Assembly: GCA_037501455.1 (NCBI GenBank)
Contig: CM074862.1
Span: 54,157,501 to 54,221,500, forward strand
Reading direction: 5' to 3'
Length of the DNA stretch: 64,000 nucleotides
Source: Lantana camara
Taxonomy: Eukaryota > Streptophyta > Magnoliopsida > Lamiales > Verbenaceae
The notes beneath the pieces were generated by a model, which ran no database searches, was not told the DNA's origin, and was given only the letters and a program-made list of their open reading frames with translations. Position numbers and translations under genes: made by a program. How positions within the stretch are numbered: the first letter of the stretch is position 1; each line of letters begins with the position of its first letter. Shown in pieces: positions 57,296-64,000 of this stretch.

Positions 57296-60200
57296 ATGGC
57301 AACCAAAAACCCTCTTGTATCGATCCTCGGGTCAAACAAGTTGACTGGTCCCAACTATTCTGATTGGTTGAGGATTCTAAAAATCATTTTAGATTCTGAG
57401 AAGAGAACTTATGTTCTCTTCGAAGGGGAGCCCAGTCCCAAAGGGGAGGCTCCCACTCGGGCCGAGCGGGATGCGATTCAGAAGTGGAAGGATGATAATC
57501 TCCAAGCCCGTTGCCTTATGTTGGCTACCATGTCTCCGGACTTGCAAAGGCAACATGAGGCCATGGAATTCGCTTGGGAGATTTACGACAACTTAGAGCA
57601 ACTTTACCGCCCTCATGAACGTGTTACAAGGTATAACACTTCAAAGGAATTGTTCCACTTGAGAATGAGGGAAGGTTCAAGTGTCCATGAATATGGACTC
57701 AAGTTTTTTGCCCTTACTGAGAAACTCGCTTCCATGGACATGCCACTGAAAGATGAGCTTTCAGTGGATTTGTTGCTAGCTTCGCTCCCACCATCATTCA
57801 ACCCATTTGTCCTTAACTTCAACATGAATCACGCTGGTGCTACTGTAGCTGAGCTGATTAGTCAGCTTGTGACTGCTGAAAGCACGATCAAGAAGGACAA
57901 TAAGGTTTTAATGGTGAATGCTCCATCTTCCTCTTCTGGGCCTTCTAAAGGTAAGGGCAAGAAAGCCCAAAAGAATAAGAAGAAACCCCTTAGGCCCACT
58001 GGTGGCATTTCGAAGGGAAATGCCCAAAAGAAGAAGTGTGATCAGAAAGAGGATGTTTGCTTCCATTGTGGCAAAGCGGGACATTGGAGGAGAAACTGCC
58101 CAGAGTACAAGGCTACTCTAAAGAAAGGTATCTTTCTCGTTGAAATAAATCTTTCTATTAATTCTAGTTCTTGGGTACTTGACACCGGTTGTGGAACTCA
58201 TATCAGTAATGATGTACAGATGCTAAGTGAAGTCCAACAACTCAAAGAAGGAGAATGTGTCTTGAAGATCGGCGATGGCTCAAACGTTGAAGCTCGAGCT
58301 TTAGGCACAATTAGATTAGATTTAGGTAGTTTTGAGTTAGTCTTAAATAAAATCCTTTATGTACCGAGCATTATTCGTAATATAATTTCAGTTCCAATAT
58401 TAGATTGTGAAGGTTATGAAACTTATATTAAGAATGGTAAATATTTTATCAAACGGAACAACTCTTCCGTTCACATCGGTACTCTAAGTAATGGACTTTA
58501 CCTAACTCAAAATATCAATATTATGAATATACAACGAGAAACAAAGCGTAAGAGAGATGACAAAGTTTCAGCTCCTTTATGGCACGCTAGATTAGGACAC
58601 ATTTCCAAAAACAGAATTAGCAAGATAAACACTTTAGGATCATTCTCTGAAAATGATCTCAAAGAGTTAACTTCTTGCGAATCCTGTCTCAAAGGAAAAA
58701 TGTCCAAAGTTCCTTTTAAAGGAACTGTGGAACGTGCCACTAAGGTTTTGGATTTGATCCATACTGATGTTTGTGGACCGCTTAGTGTAAGCACTAGAAA
58801 CAATCATCAGTATTTCATAACCTTTACTGATGACTTTAGTCGGTATGGTTATGTATACTTAATGAAGTATAAATCTGAAGCTTTTGAGAAATTCTTAGAA
58901 TTTCAAAAGGAGGTTGAGAACCAAACTGGTCACAAGATCAAAGCACTTCGATCTGATCGGGGAGGTGAATATCTTAGTGAATAATTTCTTAATCATCTCA
59001 AAGATAATGGGATTATCTCTCAGTGGACTCCTCCGGGAACTCCTCAGCTTAATGGAGTTTCTGAGAGAAGGAATCGAACCTTACTTGATATGGTTCATTC
59101 CATGATGAGTTTCACTGACTTACCACCTTCTTTCTGGGGTTATGCCCTAGAAAGTGCAGCAAAGATTTTGAATCTAGTTCCCTCTAAGTCAGTCCCTCAA
59201 ACGCCCCATGAAATGTGGCATGGTAAAATCCCTAGCTATTCTTACTTAAGAATTTGGGGTTGTCCTGCTTACGTGAAGAGGACAGTGGGAGATAAGTTAG
59301 AATCTCGTTCTAACTTATGCTACTTTGTAGGTTATCCTAAGGAATCCATAGGATACTACTTCTATGATCAATCTGAGCAAAAGGTGTTTGTTTCCAGAAA
59401 TGCCACTTTTCTTGAGGAACCGTTCCTTAAAGAAAAGAAAGGCAAGATCATAGAATTAGAAGAAGTACAAAGTAACCCCACGCCACCCACTGAAGAAACG
59501 TCCCATACTGATCAACCACAACCAATCACGAATTTCGATACACATGTAAATCCTCCTCTAAGGCGTTCTGAACGCACTCCTAGACAGTCGGAGAGATGGT
59601 ATGGATTCTTCTATGAAATCTCTCAAAAGGATAATGATCCTTCAACATATGAGGAGGCACTTTCAGATTCTGACTCTGAACAGTGGATAGAAGCCATGAA
59701 ATCCGAAATGGATTCCATGAACTCCAACCAAGTTTGGACCTTGGTAGATTTGCCTGATGGGGTCAAACCCATAGGTTGCAAATGGATCTTTAAGAGAAAG
59801 CTTGGAGTTGATGGAAGCATTGCAGCCTACAAAGCAAGACTGGTTGCAAAAGGATTCACTCAAAGACCCAGCGTGGACTTTGACGAAACCTTTTCACCAG
59901 TTGCAATGCAAAAGTCCATTCGAATCATGCTTGCCATTGCTGCATATTAAGACTATGAGATATGGCAAATGGATGTGAAAACTGCCTTTCTCAATGGTGA
60001 CATTGACAAAGACATTTATATGGAGCAACACATAGGTTTCACATTCAGTGGGAGTGAGCAAAAGGTTTGCAAACTCCAAAGATCAGTCTATGGATTGAAA
60101 CAGGCTTCTAGGAATTGGAACATTCGATTTGATGAATCAGTCAAAGCGTTTGGCTTCATGCAAATTTCGAATGAATCATGTGTGTATAGAAAGGAATTGG

Positions 60201-61217
60201 AGACCTCAGTGCAATTCTTAGTACTTTATGTTGATGACATCCTTCTTATTGGGAATTCGAAGGTCGATATGAAAGTGACTAAGTTATGGTTATCGAACCA
60301 ATTCGAGATGAAAGATCTTGGTGATGCGTCCTATATCCTTGGAATTAAAATCTATAGAGATAGATCTAGAAGGTTAATAGGACTATCACAGTAGATAATA
60401 CATTGACAAAGTATTGAAGAGATTCAATATGGAGTCAGCAAAGGTTAAGAACCTTCCTATGAGTGTAGGAACATGTCTTTCAAAGAAGATGTGTCCGAAG
60501 ACTAACCTTGAGAAGGAGAGAATGACTCATACACCTTATGCGTCAGCAATAGGTAGCATAATGTATGCAATGTTATGTACTCGACCGGATGTGGCTTATG
60601 CACTTAGTGTGACAAGTCGTTTCCAATCTGACCCTGGAGATGGTCACTGGGCTGCCATGAAGAATATTCTTAAGTACTTGAAAAGTACTAAAGATTTATT
60701 CTTAGTTTACGGAGGTCAGAAAGATCTTACTGTCGAAGGATACTGCGATGCAAGCTTTGCATCAGACTTAGATGATTTTAAGTCAATGTCAGGATACATT
60801 TTCTGCCTAAACGGCGGAGCAGTGAGTTAGAAGAGTTCCAAGCAAACAACCACTGCAGATTCGACCACTGAGGCCGAATACTTAGCTGCAAATGATGCAG
60901 CTAAGGAAGGTGTTTGGATTAGAAACTTCATTCAAGAGTTGAATGTTGTTCCTAGCATGAAAGACCCCATTACTGTGTTTTGTGACAACACTGGGGCGGT
61001 TGCTCAAGCAAGAGAAACAAGATCTCACCAACGGACCAAGCACATTATGAGGAAGTGTCACCTAATCCGTGATATTATCAAAAGAGGAGATGTGCAAATT
61101 GAGAGGGTCACCTCAGCAGAGAACGTGGGAGATCCACTTACTAAACCCCTTAGTCGAGAAGCTTTCCAAGGTCATCTTCAGAAGATGGGACTTAGAGTAG
61201 CTTTAGAATGGCTTTGA
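57296..61217 (+). pseudogene. gag-pol: Copia gag-pol polyprotein (four stops, one frameshift)
   Basis: About 1307 codons. The start ATG (MATKNPLVSI) opens the Gag domain; a single CCHC knuckle is at residues 255-268. Protease DTG lies at 296-298, the integrase zinc finger at His430, His435, Cys461, Cys464, and the core at Asp491 and Asp554 with SERR further on. RT follows (KWIFKRKLG, AYKARLVAKGFTQ, DVKTAFLNGD, YGLKQASRNW and the catalytic YVDD near 60229), then RNase H (GYCDASFASD, ADSTTEAEYLAA, FCDNTGA). Breaks: TAA at 58982, TAA at 59948, TAG at 60392 with a 1-nt insertion just after, and TAG at 60828 where relatives have tryptophan. All other domains are intact, so inactivation is by point mutation. 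The order integrase-RT defines Copia; I leave the lineage open. Confidence 0.96.
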
Positions 61218-61233
61218 CGGGCAAGTGGGAGAT
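61218..61233 (+). other. Element G polypurine tract
   Basis: CGGGCAAGTGGGAGAT directly before the 3' LTR and just after the gag-pol stop codon at 61215. Confidence 0.85.
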
Positions 61234-63192
61234 TGTTAGGAATAGTGGCCTAAAAGCCGATTGTATATCCGCTTTGTGCTTTTCCTTATTGTAATCACAG
61301 ACAATCTTTGAATAAAATAACGAATTGAGGCAACACTTCTTTATATGCTCTTGTTTGGTATGCGTTTACTTTAGCTGTACATGTATGAGAACTCCCCTAA
61401 TCCTGATGACTTTAGGACTCTACCATTTAGGTGAAATGGTTCATGAAACGAGCCCTATATCACATAAGTCATGATTAGTAAAATACTCCAAGCCGATGAG
61501 TCCTACAGACAGTGGGAGTGTCAACCTGACTCCTCTAAGGCTTGCTTGTGGGATCACGCCCTTAAGAAGGACCACCTTATTTCATGGAGGTGCAAAGTGT
61601 ATAGTTGATACGTGCGTGATACATGAGGGTGCTTACTTTAATAAGTAAGTTCACTGAGGTGCCCTGTGTGAGAACATTCCTAAATGGGAAAGGAAGTTTC
61701 TATTTCAGGAAATGGAAACTTCCAGATTAGGAAGTATCTCACGAGTCATTGATGTGATTAATTGATCCTTAGACTTGAGGTTCCTTGTCACTTTATGAGT
61801 TAACTCTGTAGTCTTAGGTATAAGCTTTAAAGGGTGTCGCCTTAGACAACTGATTCAAGGCTTATGCTGGGGCTGCACAAGTGATTCATGAAAGTGAATG
61901 AGAATCAAGAAAGGACCTACACTTGCATTTGCAAGGTGATCTCTTATTGTGTAAGTCATTCATATGCCATATGGAGTCCTTGGCCAAGGCAGTAGATCAA
62001 GACATCAAGAAAAGGGTTTCTTGGATTGAGATCAAATGGATATGGAATACACTTAACTTTAAGACCGGATTATTAGTGTTCTGATTATTCCCTTACCCTA
62101 GATCTTGGTTGAGAGATAGTAAGTAGGAGGATTGTATCTCGCATGAATCAATAACTTAAAGGTTCTGTCGAATCCGAACATTCCAATTCAGCAAGGGGTT
62201 AAACACCTATTGCTAGACTATGGTCGTTTAATCTGTGGACTGATAAATTAATTAGTGAATTAATTAATTAGGGTCACTGCTAATTAAATTGAGAACCTAG
62301 AGGGTCACACACAACAACTTGGTTACATGAGTTGAGGCTTTAAAATGATTAAACGAGTTAATCGGGCCAAGAGGGTTCCACACGTGTGAAATCACACTTG
62401 TGGCTCACGTGGGTGACACGTGTCACTGTGACACGTGTCACACACGTGTGAATATATATATATATTATATATATATGTATTAAATAATTAAATGTGTTAA
62501 TTATTTAATAGACTTTGGTTTAATTTTGAATTAAAAAGAAAGTCTTATTTTGGAGAAAATAATCTAGTTAATTAATTAGGAATTAATTAATTAGATAAAA
62601 ATAAGTTATTTATTTTATAATAAATAAAGTATAAAATTATCCAAAAATAGTTTGGATATTTTTAGCTCTCTTAAAAGTTGACTTGAATTAGAATTCAAAG
62701 TCAAAGTTGGAAAATACTTGATGATCAAGTAATAGGAGAGAGAGGAACCAAATCCTTGTCCAACAAGGAATAGGTTCGGCCGTCCCTCTCCTTTTCCTAT
62801 TTATAGGGGAGCTCATGCTCCCCTTTATAGCGAATTGGCAATTCTTTTGGTTCTTGTGTTGAACACCTTCCTTTCTCCAAGATCAAATAAACCCTAGGTT
62901 ATGCCTAAACACTAACTAGAGAACTAGCATCCTTACTAGTTAGATTGTGATCAAGTTGGTGGACTTTCTCTAGAGACCTCAAGTTAGAAGTTTGAAGATT
63001 CGAGCTTTACCAAGGAGAGGGGATCAAGCCGCGAGAAGAGCGTTCTCGGGTGGCTTGAGACGCTTCAAGAAAGAACAAAAGAAAAGTAAGTTTTCTGTCT
63101 CTACGAATTTGGTTACACGATTGCGAGTCCAAGGTCCTTTTGTTGGGAAAATTTTTTAAATTCCGCTGCTTTCTGATTCGTGTTTTCCAACA
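61234..63192 (+). repeat. Element G 3' LTR
   Basis: It matches 53049-55016 with scattered substitutions. The CACGTG cluster is at 62378-62451 and the TATA box at 62797-62806. It is followed by the AATAT duplication. Confidence 0.96.
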
Positions 63193-64000
63193 AATATATC
63201 CAAACATCATTGGATCATCACGATCCTAACCTGTACAATTTTCATAAACGGAATTCATACAAGAATGTAACATTTCTAACTATATCATAATGCCCACCAA
63301 GGCTAATGAAAGCATTAAACCATAACAACATACACAACACCAACTTTAAGTAAATGCAGACTCGACACAACTTGTACGAGCCAAGACTCTACGACACACC
63401 GCCTAGCAAGACTCCTGAAGACCTGCAGACAATACAAAGGTTGAAGAGTCAGTTCAAAAGGAACTGGTGAGGATTTACTCTAAGGAATATAATAAAAAGG
63501 GGGTACAATGCATGCGATATTGAAGGTGTTTATGATCCGTTTAACTTTCCAAAATCAACGCAAAGGGGTTTTCAAGACAACGGATCACAAACCAGAAACA
63601 TAACCGGCTCGGCGAGAATGAGCCCTCCAACCTTACTTCCCAAACCAAAGAAATCAAACCAATCCATCCATCATGCCATTGATGTCGAGGGTGCGCACCC
63701 CCGATCATCCATAACATAGAGAATTCGGTCCATGAAACCTAGCTCTCTCCAAGAAGACTTCAACCCTGAAACCTCCTCGGAGTCTTAGTAATCTTGTCCA
63801 CAGTGGGAACTTTGGATAAGGACATCCGTCGGCCCTTGCCTTCCCGGAATATCACTCACCTCCATCCCCGAGCTCAAGTTTGATTTCCCCAAGCAAGCGT
63901 CCCTGCAAGGTACATCAATCTCCATACCACTTTCGTAGCATGGTCCAAAACATCTCGCCACATGCGTAGATATATATCCTTTTCAAAACCAAAACATTTC
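63193..64000 (-). repeat. Element D 5' LTR array, unit 3 after the Copia insertion
   Basis: It resumes the D LTR at the AATAT duplication and runs off the window. It corresponds to about 49853-50670 in unit 2 and keeps the putative second acceptor (near 63423) that unit 1 has lost. Confidence 0.9.

Larger units (their letters stand above)
53049..63192 (+). mobile_element. Element G: full-length Ty1/Copia element, decayed
   Basis: LTRs of 1968 and 1959 bp, PBS, a 2.3-kb leader, gag-pol in Copia order (integrase before RT) and PPT. The target duplication AATAT lies at 53044-53048 and 63193-63197. In about 530 bp I counted ~13 substitutions between the LTRs (~2.5%), so it seems older than A or E. 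It is the only plus-strand element in the window. Confidence 0.97.

Overview
This is a stretch of repetitive nuclear DNA from a flowering plant. It is AT-rich, it has no recognisable host gene, and essentially every base can be assigned to LTR retrotransposons. The primer-binding sites match the plant initiator tRNA-Met (TGGTATCAGAGC). The TG...CA LTRs of 2-4 kb and a chromodomain-bearing pol point to Tekay/Del-like Ty3/Gypsy chromoviruses and their non-autonomous derivatives, plus one Ty1/Copia element. I cannot name the species.

Layout. The base layer is a Gypsy element I call D, on the minus strand. Its 3' LTR (left part) is at 13249-15542, a decayed pol is at 15450-17756, and a non-coding internal part with PBS runs to 19629. 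Its 5' LTR starts at 19630 and continues in pieces to the right edge. That 5' LTR is expanded into a head-to-tail array of about 3.19-kb units. Other elements are inserted into D's LTR DNA: B (9296-13248, gag fragment plus LTR, itself split by A); E (19674-28406, complete, TSD CTAAG); a three-LTR double element F (28464-46505, TSD AAGCA); and a Copia element G (53049-63192, plus strand, TSD AATAT). A (1-9295) sits inside B's gag, so nesting is three deep.

Coding capacity. A and E encode only Gag, each with one in-frame stop. F encodes no recognisable protein. D retains RT C-terminus, RNase H, integrase and chromodomain with two stops. G has a full gag-pol order with four stops and one frameshift. 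No element in the window appears autonomous; A, E and F probably depended on proteins supplied in trans.

Most notable structure. Five Gypsy LTR families share a layout that looks like a spliced leader: donor, about 1.05-kb intron (1.77 kb in F), 57-77-nt exon, 0.78-0.86-kb intron, acceptor with branch-like CTRAC/CTGAA. Non-coding RNA-like structures recur across families: a hairpin beside the PPT with compensatory arm changes, a hairpin beside the PBS with a GNRA-type loop, and arrays of short hairpins whose arms co-vary. Several LTRs also carry their own clusters of short palindromes. All of this was read by eye; no alignment, folding or database search was run.
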